In this document: piece by piece, positions 1-10,828 of the stretch
Position numbering within the stretch: position 1 is the first letter of the stretch
Layout of the letters: each line of letters begins with the position of its first letter
Source: Alligator mississippiensis
Taxonomy: Eukaryota; Chordata; Crocodylia; Alligatoridae
Assembly (NCBI RefSeq): GCF_030867095.1
Contig: NC_081824.1
Location: forward strand, 171,996,933-172,060,932
Length of the DNA stretch: 64,000 nt
Direction of reading: 5' to 3'
Notes under the pieces: generated by a model
Databases searched by the model: none
What the model was told of the DNA's origin: nothing
What the model saw: the letters and a program-made list of their open reading frames with translations, nothing else
Position numbers and translations under genes: made by a program

Positions 1-258
1 TGCTGAGTAGCTGTCCTGCCCTCACGTCCACCCTGATGAACTGCTGCCACCACGGCACCACTAATCTATGCGGGCTGCAAGGGTGGGGAGAGAACTTGAT
101 CCAGGGCAACCACCCCCAGTTTTCTCAGTGCAGTGCAGTGGCAGCAGCTCATTGCAGTGGGTGGACAGACAGAACAGCTACTCAGTGCACTGCATTGCGC
201 GCTGTCCTATGCAGACCCGGCTGCTGGCGGCCTCAGTACTGGGACTATGCAGTGCTAA
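1..258. other. Unrecognised moderately GC-rich DNA at the left edge
   Basis: I see no recognisable domain, RNA gene or repeat end in this stretch. The open frames crossing it are short and low in information. It runs directly into the inverted-repeat element that starts at 259 and may belong to another repeat cut by the window edge. Confidence 0.4.
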
Positions 259-548
259 CAGGGTGGACATATGTCCCGTTTTAGCCAGGATAGTCCCAGA
301 TTTCAGAGGCTGGTCCCTGCTGGCTGTTGGGAATTATAATGGGCATCCCAGATACACAGGGCGCAGCCTGGCTAGGAGTCAGAGTGGTGCAAAGTGCCTC
401 GCAGGCAGGCAGGCAGGCAAGTACTGCTCCCTGCACAGCGTGCAGCCCCACTCCCACCGACTTGTGTGAGCACAGCAGGGGAGCAGGCAGTATCCTGCAT
501 TTCCTGGATGATGTCCCAGATTTTTGGGATTTCCATATGGTCAGCCTA
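259..548. mobile_element. Short hAT-like non-autonomous DNA transposon
   Basis: The left end reads CAGGGTGGACATATGT and the reverse complement of the right end reads TAGGCTGACCATATGG, so the termini are imperfect inverted repeats of the hAT type. Both arms continue with related sequence around 'tcccgttt' and 'tcccagattt'. The flanking octamers (251-258 and 549-556) agree at only about half of the positions, so the target duplication is not convincing. No transposase coding is present. Confidence 0.5.
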
Positions 549-2603
549 ACTGTCATGGATGTACAGGCAGAAACACTCTAGAGGATTTTCTGGTTGCCTG
601 AAAGCAGGTGAGAGGGGAAGCAGGTTTGAATGTTTTGGAGGCAGTGACCATTACGGGGTGGCTAGAGAGGTGGCTTCCTGTGCAAGGAGAGGGAATAGAG
701 GTCCTCAGCAGAGGGTCCAAGCTGTGACTGGGGGGAGGTTGACACGAGGAGATTTTTACAGTCATGTTTATGAGGGCTAGGTGGTAGTCTGAATGTAGGA
801 TAAGGATTTTGCCTGCTTTGTTTTACCATGCTCTTTTCAGACTATTAGATCACTTTTCTTTTTAAATCCATTTGTTCTTCTTTGTAATAACCCCTTTTGT
901 TTTTCTGTTACTGCATCAAAGTGCCTGTGATAAATCATGATTTCCAGGCAAATTGATAACCTGGACATACCCGTTCAGCAGAGTGGGAGACCAAGAAGCT
1001 TACAAAAACCTGGGGTGTATCTCTAGGAGCAGCCCAACACCCTAGGGTTTTGTCACATGGACGTGAAGAGATTAGTTAAGTAAGCAAAAGTAATTACAAG
1101 GGAAGTAGTGCTATGAACTCATTCTGTTAGGCAATCTTACATTCTTGTGGAAAAGGTATGCGGAAGACTGAGGAAGCAGATTTCTTCTGCCACTGGTGTG
1201 ATTTCATATTACACCACTGGGCATCCATTTCGCTACAGGTTTCCAAGGCACCTTGTTGGTATAACTACTTGCTTGGTTTTGCTAGCAACATACAATTTAA
1301 ATTTGACAACTAACTTCCAGAGGGTGGTAAGAAACCGTAACTGAAGAACCCTGCTTGTGTCATCATTGTTGTATTATTATTTTTAAAGACTTGCTTCCGC
1401 TGGGAAGTCACTGTGGTTAGAAGCACTGCCACTGCAAAGCCACGCTACATTTTCTGGAAAAACAAAGTCAGTGCATTCTTCATTTCCGTTTCTAGAACCA
1501 CAGTTTAATTACTAGCATAAGAGGACATTCAGAAGAATATCAGGCCAATTACTTTAAATCTGCTCTTGCTGCTTTACTGATTGCAGAATCAGGCTGTAAG
1601 TGGCTTATCTATAGTGCCTGCACGCCTGACCAATACATGGACCTTTAAATACTCTTGGATAAATATCTAAGTTATATGCTTGCATTGGCCTTCAGGGGAA
1701 AAAAAACCCACCCTGTCATCAGATCACATGGGTGCATTATCAGTGTATGACATACACATGGCCACTACGAGTCACTTTGGCTTGGTAAGAGATTGTACCA
1801 AGGACTGATGGAATCTGATAAAGTTGCAAAGGCAGCTCAGTTTGGTTTACAATATAAAACTGAGTCATTTCAAAGCAAATTCCGAGATGTACATGCTATT
1901 TCAGGTGTAGATTCTTAGGGAAATTTGCAATGGCAACAAACACATAAAACTGTACAGCAATCAAAGTACAAGAATGCCATTGTTAGAACACAAACTGGTG
2001 ATAATAGGCAGCAAAAAAGAACAAATGCTGCTCCACAATCTGCCAGCAGATTGACACAAGATCTTTACAGTTGTGCCACTGTCATGGTTTCCTGATAATC
2101 AGAAGACACTGCTTTGTAAACACATGTGGCTATGAATAAGACCATTAAATTAAGACTCAAATATCTCTTAGAAAGGAAATGATACAGTAGTCTGCAGTCA
2201 TTCCCCTGCACTCTCATTATCGCAGGCTACTGTCTGTAGAATGGCTTTGGTTGCTGGCATTTAAAAAAAAAATTGACATATTTTAGAACACAATTATTAG
2301 CAATTCAAAATATCTTCCTGGTGACACCCAAGTGGTCAGTTTTAAAACTGATCTCTGAAAGTTGAGAGAACATCTTCTCGTTGGCCCCAACCCAACAACA
2401 AACACTCTTGTTCCTTAAGAGCCAATAGAAAAAAAGCAGTATACATTGTGATCAAAGATGGGCCTGGCTCTTCAAGCCTGACCCATTTGATCTAAGCCAA
2501 ACAAAGAAGCAGGATTGACGGACAAGTGCCAGTTAGAACACATTCTAGCAGAGTTTTTACATGAGTTCTGAAGAATATAAAATAGCTGCTGCTTAAGGCA
2601 GCT
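549..2603. other. Unique AT-rich DNA, no gene seen
   Basis: This two-kilobase stretch has no recognisable coding exon, structured RNA or clear transposon end. Short open frames (for example 1147-1344) show no protein-like composition or known motif. It looks like intergenic or intronic sequence. Confidence 0.5.
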
Positions 2604-3080
2604 CATAGGATCATAGGAAAGCAGGGATGGGACCGCACAAGGTCATCTAATCCAGACCCCTGCTCAAGGCAGGATTGTCCTCGACTAAATCAGTCCAGCC
2701 AAGTGTCTGTCCAGACTGCTCTTGAAAACTCCCCAGGCTGGAGCTTCCACAACTTCTCTAGGTAGCCTGTTCCAATGCTTGAGCCGCCTCATAGTCAGAA
2801 AGCTCCTCCTAATCTCCAACCTAAATTTCCCCTGCTGCAGCTTGAGGCCATTGCTCCTAGTCCTGTCCCCTGCAGCCACTGAGAAAAGACCATCTCCAGC
2901 CTGCCTGTAATCACCACTCAGGTTTTGGAAGTCTGTTATCAAATCCTTCCCTCCTTCCTCCCCACCTCAGTCTGTGCTTCTCCAGATTAAATAACCCTAG
3001 TCTTTTCTGTCTTTCCTCATAAATCTTGCCTCCCAGGCCTCTGATAGTTTTTGTCACTCTGAGCTGGTCTCTTTGCAATA
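2604..3080 (-). mobile_element. CR1 LINE fragment, 3' end
   Basis: Read on the minus strand, this is the C-terminal part of CR1 ORF2 plus the short 3'UTR. The frame at 2685-2942 contains RFRLEIR-type, HWNRLPREVV and LDRHLAG signatures typical of the CR1 C-terminus. The 3' terminus is marked by the 'catagga tcatagg' repeat at 2604. The copy is 5'-truncated near 3080 and diverged. It encodes no catalytic RT motif. Confidence 0.9.
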
Positions 3081-3126
3081 AAAGTATCAATTATGGACTG
3101 GAGGTGGGTGGTTTTAGCACGACAGC

Positions 3127-4061
3127 TAGGCCTGTGTGAAGCAGCTAGTATTCACTTCAGATTCGGCCTATTCAGGGGACAGAGATTCGATTCAGTGATT
3201 TGAATCACTGCCCCGAATTGATTCGGCCAGTTGCAATTTGGAGATTGGGCTCCTGCCGAATCTCCAAATCTCCAAATCAGCTAGGCCCATCCCCCGACCA
3301 CTCTCCCAGCCCAGCAATGGCTGCCCCGCCCCGCTGTTCCAGCCCCACCATGGCTGCCCTGCCCACCATGGCTCCGGCCCTTTAAGGAAAAAAAAAACCC
3401 AAAAAATCCTCAGGCTCACCAGTCCTGCTAGCAGGGTGGGGGCAATCCCTGCTGCCCCCACTGCCCCACACCACGTGGCCAAAGCTCCAAGGCCACTGCA
3501 GGAACCAGTAAGTCAGGGGGGTGGTTTTTTTTCTTAAAGGGCCAGAGCTGGGGTAGGCGGGGCAGCCATGGGGGGGCACGGGGAGTGGGGGGGGGGTCCA
3601 GGGGGCTCATGGCAGAGCCCCCTGTGCAGCATGGGGCAGTGGGGAGCAGGAGGGATCACCCCCCCATCAGGCAGCACCTGGTGAGTGGGGCCTTTTTTTT
3701 AAGGCACCAGGAGTTGGGGTGGGCAGGGCAGCCATGGGCAGGGCTGGTGGGGCGGGTGAGAGGCAGGGGGGCTGGGGGAGCAGGTGGGGGATGGGGCCTG
3801 GCAGGGGTCCCCCCATGGTCCCCTCCCTCCTCCCCTAGTACTTACCAGCTCCGAGTCCAGCTGCAGCTCCCTGCTGCAGCCACTGGGGACCGCCTGAATT
3901 ATTGAAGCTTTCCAAATCTTTTCCAAAGATTTGGAGAACTTTGAATTGATTTGGACCTTTTAATTGGTCCCCTGATTCGATTCGGATTCGGAGCTTCAGC
4001 CACCAAATCGGGCCAACTCTCCTCCAAATTGAATCACCACCCAAAGCTTCGCACAGCCCTA
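3127..4061. mobile_element. Non-autonomous hAT element, copy A (GC-rich core)
   Basis: The left end is TAGGCCTGTGTGAAGC and the reverse complement of the right end is TAGGGCTGTGCGAAGC, a hAT-type terminal inverted repeat. The flanking octamers (3119-3126 and 4062-4069) match at 5 of 8, and all three mismatches are transitions, consistent with an aged 8-bp target duplication. Subterminal DNA is rich in GATTCG/CGAATC words. The core is GC-rich with A- and T-runs next to 'ggccctttaa' and 'ttaaagggcc', which are inverted. It shares ends but not core with the elements at 39496 and 50264. The palindromic subterminal block is near the left end, so it is inverted relative to those two. Confidence 0.75.
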
Positions 4062-7000
4062 GTGACAACGCAGTATAGATATGGATAAAGCAAGTTCTTG
4101 CACTAACAAATTTCTCCTACTCAATGTTTGAAGCAAAGGCAGTGAAAATGAGCAAGGGCTTGATACTGCAAGATACACAATGCCCTTGGGTAGGTTTAAA
4201 CTCTTTGGGGCAGCACCCAACCCCTTCAGTTCCCATTAATTTCAGTGGGGTCATAGACACTCAGCACCACTAGGGAAGAGTGCAGCAGCGTGGGATTTTC
4301 TGCTTTTATGCCACCGGCACATATGTGTGTGCTGTCATCAGTTGTACAAACAGTTCTGTGGAACAGTCATTCAGCTGAATGAAATACTAGGGACAGGATG
4401 GGCACTCCGTAAAGGTTTGAGGTCAACGGGTGTTGAGACTGCTCAGAACTCTAATCATGCCAATCAAGACTCACACAAGTAGCTGAGACACGAGCATGGA
4501 AAGTGTAACCTCAGTGATTTGCTATAGAGTGTCATAAGAACATGGTATCTAAAGTTATTTACTGCCTATAACAGTAGGCAGCACAGAAAGACAGCCATGC
4601 AATCCCTGTGCTCATAAAGCAAGACCAGGTGAACTCATGCAAACCACTCATTCAGTCAAAGATCCCAGGACATGAAATTGCTCCCTTAGATTCATTGCCC
4701 TGCTATGGCTGTGCCAGATATACCTAAAGAAAGCATGTCTGTCTCCCACAGGGTATTCCCTATGTAATCTACAGTTTAGTTAGCTCTACACTACTCCCCC
4801 AACACATCCAGGATCATGCCCAGAGAGAAGTGGGTATAGCCGGCAAGTTTCTACAGTCCTGCAATCCCACACTACTGGATTGCCTCCATGCTGAAACTAG
4901 CCTGGTTTAAAGACACCTTCATACAATGCTCCCCTCTGCTAAATACTTTGGTTTGGATGGTTTGTCTCCCTTTTCCTATGCAGATTAGGAATACGGTGAG
5001 AAGACTTAGTTGTGTAAACCTGAGACTCAAATCAGGGGCACTTCTCAACCAGGATCCATTCTGAGGCACCCAGCATCTGGATGGAAACGTTTTGTTCTTA
5101 GTGCCTCTAGGATCTTGACAGAAGAATGGCACATGGGGGACTCCTGGAACAAAAAGCAGAGGACATCCCTGTCATCTCCCCACTCCTATGTCTACAGGGA
5201 CCCTGGAAGAAGAAATCCTGAAATGGGAACTCAGATTTTGACTTTGCTCAAATACTCCTTGGGACATTCTTCTTGCATTGTAGCCTTGTAGTTATCAATA
5301 AGACAATAATGAAGGATATTGAGACTTACCTGTAGATCCCGTGACCTCCCTTCTGCAAACTGCAGCAAAAGTACAGAGAATACAGTGCTTTCTACATGCA
5401 TTGCTCATCCAAAAAATGTGTCAGCCTGAGAAAGAAGTAACAGCTTTTTCCCTTTCCAAAAGGCACTGAGTTTACAAACCAAACTACTGCTTCCTGATGA
5501 ACACTGTCTGATCCAAAGCCCACTTGTAGCTAATGGAGGAAACGGCAGGTACATAGTCAGCAGGAATCTGAAAACGCAAGCTGCTGCTGGGTTTGAAAGC
5601 CATACCCACCCATTATGCTGCTGTTCTGTCCCATTCCCCCCCACCCCACAACTTCCCTTTGGCAGTGGCTGGGGCACAGATAGAGACTAATGAGGCTGCT
5701 TGAGTTTTGGCAAATAGTACTAAGTAAATGCTTATGTGGTTCGCTCAGGGGTCCCAAGTTTGATGGGACTGACATTATACCTATAAAAGGCAATCCAAGA
5801 AGGTACAGCAGTGATCTGCAGAGAAATCCCTACTGCAGTTCTTGTGACATCCTTCCCATTGGAAAATAGAGCCTTTCTCCTCAGGGGCTTTCCACTGCGA
5901 AGCCCTTCTGGCCTTCCCTCTAGATGACTCCACCTAAGTTGGGGAGTAGACTGATGAACCTGACTCATTAACTAAAGGATGGTCAAAAATATGTCTGCCC
6001 AAACCATGGTGGGGCTCAATTCAGTGACTCTGTTTGTTTCTTTAAGCAAGCAGCCACAGAGATTCCCTCTTCTGTCTGGGGAGGAGGCAAAAAAGTGCTT
6101 GTTTACACTTAAACTGTAAAGTTTTATGGATGCATTAAAAGTAGGGGAAGCATTTTAACCAGCTGAGACACAGTCTTATCTCTTGCTGGGAAAATACTCT
6201 GCTTTCCAACTCTGCCCTGGGTGGTTATTTACAGAGACAGGAAGACCTGATTCTGCAGTTCATCAAGTCATTTTTATTTGTGAGCATCCCAGCACCAATA
6301 TTTATAATGTTAATCCCCCAAATAATCCCTCCTATTTACTAATGTCCATACCCAAGTATTTATAATGGAAGTTGTTCAGTCTTCCTTCAATGTCAGCTGC
6401 TGTTAGTTTACAGTAATGTCAGCTCTACAGCTCTGTTCCCCATCTTGCTCACCTGCATGTGTGCTAGGCAATTTAGCCTGTTCATCCTCTAGTAAATCAC
6501 ATGGCTAAAATCAATTAACTTACAATACATATTGTCTAAGAGAATGCCTTATTTCTGTTAAACAGACATAATTCAGTCTTGGCTAACAGCTCTCAGCTAT
6601 TCTAGTCCTTGGCCTTGCACATTTTTGTCATCATTGAACTGTTAGTGGCAATATCTTTGATTACTTTTTCTTTGTTCCCTTGTTTATTGATACGTGAGAT
6701 GTTTTATCAACAGAGCAAAAAATCATATGAAAGAAAAAAATATCTGTACTAATGCTTTCTTACAAGAAGCAGAGTTATAGGTTGGAGTTTTTAAAGCTAT
6801 AACAAAAAGCTAATGGTATTAGACATTTCCAGCAACTCAGAACAGTATTAGACATTTCCAGCAACTCAGAACAGAGGCACTCTGTAATTCTTCAGATTTA
6901 TCAGTAAAGTGCTATGAAACAACACTGACTCCTTTATGCTACACACATTTATAGGTTTTCTTTCTCTCTGTTCTTCATATAGATTGCCCCAGTCAGTCTC

Positions 7001-7913
7001 AAACTGCCCTTTATTTGAAACATATATTGAATATGGAGAAAAATGCTTGTATTATTGTGATGTCTGTTCCCTGCTATTGCAGGCTTCCTCTTGGCATTGT
7101 GTTCTTGGAGGCTGCATCCAGGCTAAGATTTAAAATGGCTAATATTTGCTAGTACTTTTCTAAGATTGCCATTTTGTTTTAACTTATTATGTCCCATAAA
7201 TCTTGTGGGGCAGAGGGGCACTCCTTCCTTATCGTCATGTTGTAAGATGCCCACCATTCCATGTCAGAGTTACCAGCAGGCTGCTGCTACAGAAAGGAGC
7301 TGGCCCATAACAATTAAAATAAAAGTCTTTCCTCTCCTTTTACTAATTAGCAGGGTTTCCATTTTTCCTTTTTTTATCTTGCGCCCTTTGGTTGGATGAT
7401 AGAATTTACAAAGTTCTGTGCTGACCAGGCTTAATGCCGATTCTCCCAGTAATGTTGCTGTTGCTCTGGAAATAAAATCTCTGAACCCCCTCCATAAAGC
7501 ACCTAAGTCTTGTGATTGTTTGGCAGGGAAAACTACCACTGGAAAAGACGCAATGCATTGCTGTGGGAAGATCTCAATGGGAGTTTTGCCTGCATGAGGT
7601 CAAACCGAGAGTACAGAATTCCTCAGAAAAACCATAGTTACTTTTGTGGTACAAAAGTGACATGGTGCTTTTCTTTGTAATGTGATAGCACGCTCATAAC
7701 TTTAGTTTGCTCCAGTCCACTATTCAAAACTTAACAATAACAAAATATGTTGCAATACTGTGGATGAACTTACGAATATGATGAATATGTGGATGAACTT
7801 ATCTTTATGCTAGCCAGAATCATGTGTCTTTAGCCTAATGATTTATATATATTTTATATTAATATTCATAACTATACTAGGACTTTCTGAGTAATCATGC
7901 ATATGGTTATACA
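4062..7913. other. Unique DNA with scattered short open frames
   Basis: No exon or known family is recognisable across this stretch. The frames at 4872-5132, 5405-5677 and 5732-5968 lack domain signatures. The only structure I noted is the perfect 29-bp tandem duplication at 6816-6873. Confidence 0.45.
6816..6873. repeat. Perfect 29-bp tandem duplication (two units)
   Basis: Two identical 29-base units lie head to tail (6816-6844 and 6845-6873). They begin 'gtattagacatttcc' and end 'cagaaca'. No divergence between the units suggests a recent slippage or repair duplication in otherwise unique DNA. Confidence 0.95.
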
Positions 7914-8129
7914 TATTCAAGAAGAACTTCTTTACGGTAAGGGTGACCAGAATCTGGAACAGATGTCCCAAGGAGGTGGTGCAGTCCCCAACTTTGGAAG
8001 TCTTTAAGAGGAGACTGGACAGACACCTACCTGGGATCATTTGCTCTCAGCAGTATTCCTGCCCAGAGCAGGGAGGTTGGACTCAATGATCTTTCGAGGT
8101 CCCTTGCAACCCTTAACTTCTATGATTTC
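7914..8129 (+). mobile_element. CR1 LINE fragment, 3' end, plus strand
   Basis: The plus strand carries the end of CR1 ORF2 ('aagaacttctttac', then a stretch encoding a WTDTYLGS-like C-terminus). A CR1 3'UTR follows, with 'gaggttggactcaatgatct' and the terminal 'tctatgattt'. It is only about 215 bp and strongly 5'-truncated. It is one of the few CR1 pieces here in plus orientation. Confidence 0.88.
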
Positions 8130-8896
8130 AGACCTCCCATATCCTTGAGCTAACTTGTGCGCACAATACATTCTGTCTACACTAGAATAGGCTGGGAATT
8201 ATAACATACCTCAGATTGCAGTATGATACTGAAGAGATGGCTCTATTAATATTCAAAACTGAGATTTATATGGGGGAATAATTAACATAAGTAAAACAAT
8301 TTGTTTGCTAAGTTTGGGATACAGCGCTTAGACAAAGACAAGAATTTACACAAACCCAGATAAATTTAGGCCAGTTTAAGTAAAGCTCAGACACTTCTTG
8401 TCTGTTCTTTGTTAAAAACAGATACAATATATAAAAGATACCAGCTGAGTATCTATTTTGGGGTAGATATCTGACAAGAGAAAACAGCTGTGATTCTGCT
8501 GCCCAAAGAGATAATATGGTAATTCTTTAACTGCTGGCTTTTATCTCTTATCAATAAAGTGACTAAGTTTGGCTGGCTGTATTTCTGAGTATCATTTTAA
8601 TGTTGAATTTTGACAGTATTTAACACGCATTACTCTGAGGTTAACAAACAGAAAAAGGCATTTGTTAGGTCAACCATGACTGAAAGTCGGTTCTTTTGAT
8701 GTCTAGGTGTCTGGTGATACCCGAGTGATACAACTGCTATGAAAAATGGCAGTAGTTATCCCTTTGTTGGCAGCCTCTGCACAGGTCTAACAAGGCCACA
8801 GAGACCAAACTCGGTGTGTTTCTCTGAATACATTCTCTCTCAGGTGACCGAAAGGACTAAAACTGGCCCTGGTCGCAGAAGTATCAAAATCATTGT
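8130..8896. other. Unique AT-rich DNA
   Basis: No coding or repeat signature recognised between the CR1 tail and the inverted-repeat element at 8897. Confidence 0.4.
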
Positions 8897-9139
8897 GGCT
8901 GGGTCTACACGAGACATTGACTGCCCAGTCATTACTGCGCAGTCATTTAGTACTTGTATAAATGAGTACTAAATGACCATGCAGTAACTGGAGTTACTGC
9001 ATATTAGCACCATTGAATGGCTTTTTCATGATGCCCGAGACTACTGCGCAGTAGCATTACATTACACTTTCTGCCACGCAACACTACTGCACACTAATCA
9101 TGGGCTACTGCACAGTCAGTGTCTCGTGTAGACACAGCC
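8897..9139. mobile_element. Harbinger-like MITE, short (about 250-bp) subfamily, copy 1
   Basis: Termini GGCTGGGTCTACACGAGACA (left) and GGCTGTGTCTACACGAGACA (right, reverse complemented) form a nearly perfect inverted repeat. The flanks are TGT on both sides, a 3-bp target duplication. Inside is a palindromic module, 'tagtacttgtataaatgagta'-like, plus repeated 'actgcgcagta' words. There is no coding capacity. Similar elements lie at 17426, 20232 and 38436. Confidence 0.8.
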
Positions 9140-10390
9140 TGTATTTATGCACTGTTAGTGCCTGATTTCCAAAATGACCTGTATTTCACACCTTGTTTCT
9201 CAGCAAAGCAGAAAGAAGCAACAGCCTGCTTCCAAAATGAGCCATCAATAATTATTTCAACAAAGGAAAAGGCCCCTGCAAAAATATGGAGACACACAAT
9301 GTCAGGAAACAATATTCAGGCAATTGAATCCTCAAGGGTGGGCCTATTGGTAGAGAAAATGCCATCTTGTCCTGAAGGATTCTACCTTGACATAAAGTCT
9401 GCAGATGAAGAAGTTGCATTCATGTGAGAACTCGTTCTGGCGTGCTGTGAAATCAGACAAAATCCTTTTAAGCCAGGAGCTTGTCTGATTTCCCACAGTA
9501 AACAGGGACAGCTGCTGCAAACACTTTCTTATCTAGGATGAGAAGAGAACAGAAAACTTGATGGACAAGGGGTGCTTGTTAGCTTTACCTGCTAGTCCTG
9601 CAAACTGCACTGAAATGCTTATGCGAAGGACTGGTAAATGGATGCAAAAGGGATGGAATTTTCTTTTTTGTCTGGAAGGTCCAAGGGGAGTTGAGACCAA
9701 AGTCAACACATGGAAACACTTTTAGTCACAGAAAGCCTCAGTCTGTCTCGCTGGCTTAGGATTTTTTTCTCTTCCTTAATCATGTCATCACTATGTCCAA
9801 CAAAGGAGGATTTCATCCAGCCTGCTTAAATATTAACCATTTTCAATTTGATAAGAACTCATCGACCACAGACTTCCAATAAACATGCTGCAGGCATCTG
9901 CCAGCATAGGATGCATTCCCTCTGTTCTAAATGGGGATCCCAGTTGCTCTCCTTATAAAGTTGTGTCTGCTGGGATAACAGATGGGCTCTTTTTCCACTT
10001 GTATTGAGATACATGGATCAAAGAATTATAGGTGGGTTAAGTAAGACCCAAAGACGTCTTGATCCCTGACTTAAAGAGCTTATAATCTACTGAGAAGAGA
10101 GTTCATTCCCTTGAGTAAAGTTTTGGATCATGTACATTCCCTACCTAGTCCCATCTCTTCACTTTAAAGTGGCTAAGATGTTTAAGAGCATCTGTAAATA
10201 AAGGAACAAGTATAATCTGGTCTTGGAACTGTGTTATAGGAGGACTGTGCCTAGTTCCCAATCTGATTCCCGCCATTCCTACTTATACCACTGTTGTGTA
10301 CCCTGCAAGGAGTTCCAGGATAAAGATCTTAATAGGGTACTTGATGCTGAGGGTAAGTCTACAATGTTTCTCAGCAGAGACAGTTAGACT
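9140..10390. other. Unrecognised DNA; donor of a templated insertion
   Basis: No gene seen. The segment 9953-10009 is repeated at 10437-10494 inside the next mobile element (see findings). Sequence from 10291 ('ctgttgtgtaccctgc') resembles 38759 onward, so part of this stretch may be another uncharacterised repeat. Confidence 0.4.
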
Positions 10391-10745
10391 GGGAGCATCT
10401 ACACATGCCATTAATATGCAGCAATAAACTCCAGAGTTTATAAAGTTGTGTCTGCTGGGATGATAGATGGGCTCTTTTTCCACTTGTATTGAGAAACTCC
10501 AGAGTTTATTGCTCCTGGGAAGTTCCTGGCTGTGCCATTTATCCATACCCTCGGACTGCAGCACATTGAGCCGGGTTGGACCAGCCTCAGCTGGCAGGAG
10601 GCCCAGGGAGTCAGCCTGCCAACCCAGGGCTGCTCTGACAAGGCTCAGTGTACTATGGAGGGGCACAAAGGTGCTGCTAGCCGGCACAAGGGTGCTGCAA
10701 CAGTGATGCTGTGAGGCTGCTCCTGCCCAGATGTGGGCTCTGTGG
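10391..10745. mobile_element. Harbinger-like element, long subfamily, damaged copy
   Basis: The left end GGGAGCATCTACACATGCC is followed by 'gcaataaactccagagttta', the start shared with elements at 28594, 36339 and 59826. It then carries the 'ccagggctgctctga' and 'cacaagggtgctgc' core words of the same subfamily. A foreign segment of about 55 bp (10439-10494) splits the 'aaactccagagttta' palindrome. The right inverted terminus is missing, so the end coordinate is approximate. Confidence 0.6.
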
Positions 10746-10769
10746 GAGGAGGGGCATGAGTCTGGCACC

Positions 10770-10828
10770 CCTACTAAGTTGGCACCTCAGGCTGGTGCCC
10801 CACTTGCCCACCTCAGGTTACACCACTG
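10770..10828 (-). mobile_element. Terminal fragment of another hAT-like element
   Basis: The reverse complement begins CAGTGGTGTAACCTGAGG, which resembles hAT ends of the 'CAGTGGTGTAAC' kind. An octamer TTCCTACT follows it (10830-10837) and also occurs at 10276-10283. It could be the target duplication of an element spanning 10284-10829 that hosts the one above. The left terminus matches poorly, so I keep only the right end. Confidence 0.35.

Noticed and set aside
3180..3200. B-box-like 'gattcgattcag' as a tRNA-derived SINE
   Set aside because: It is part of the GATTCG-rich subterminal DNA of a hAT element, and no A-box or tRNA fold is present.
10283..10768. 161-codon minus-strand frame
   Set aside because: It crosses the left flank, the filler and the core of a non-autonomous DNA element, so it is a chance frame.
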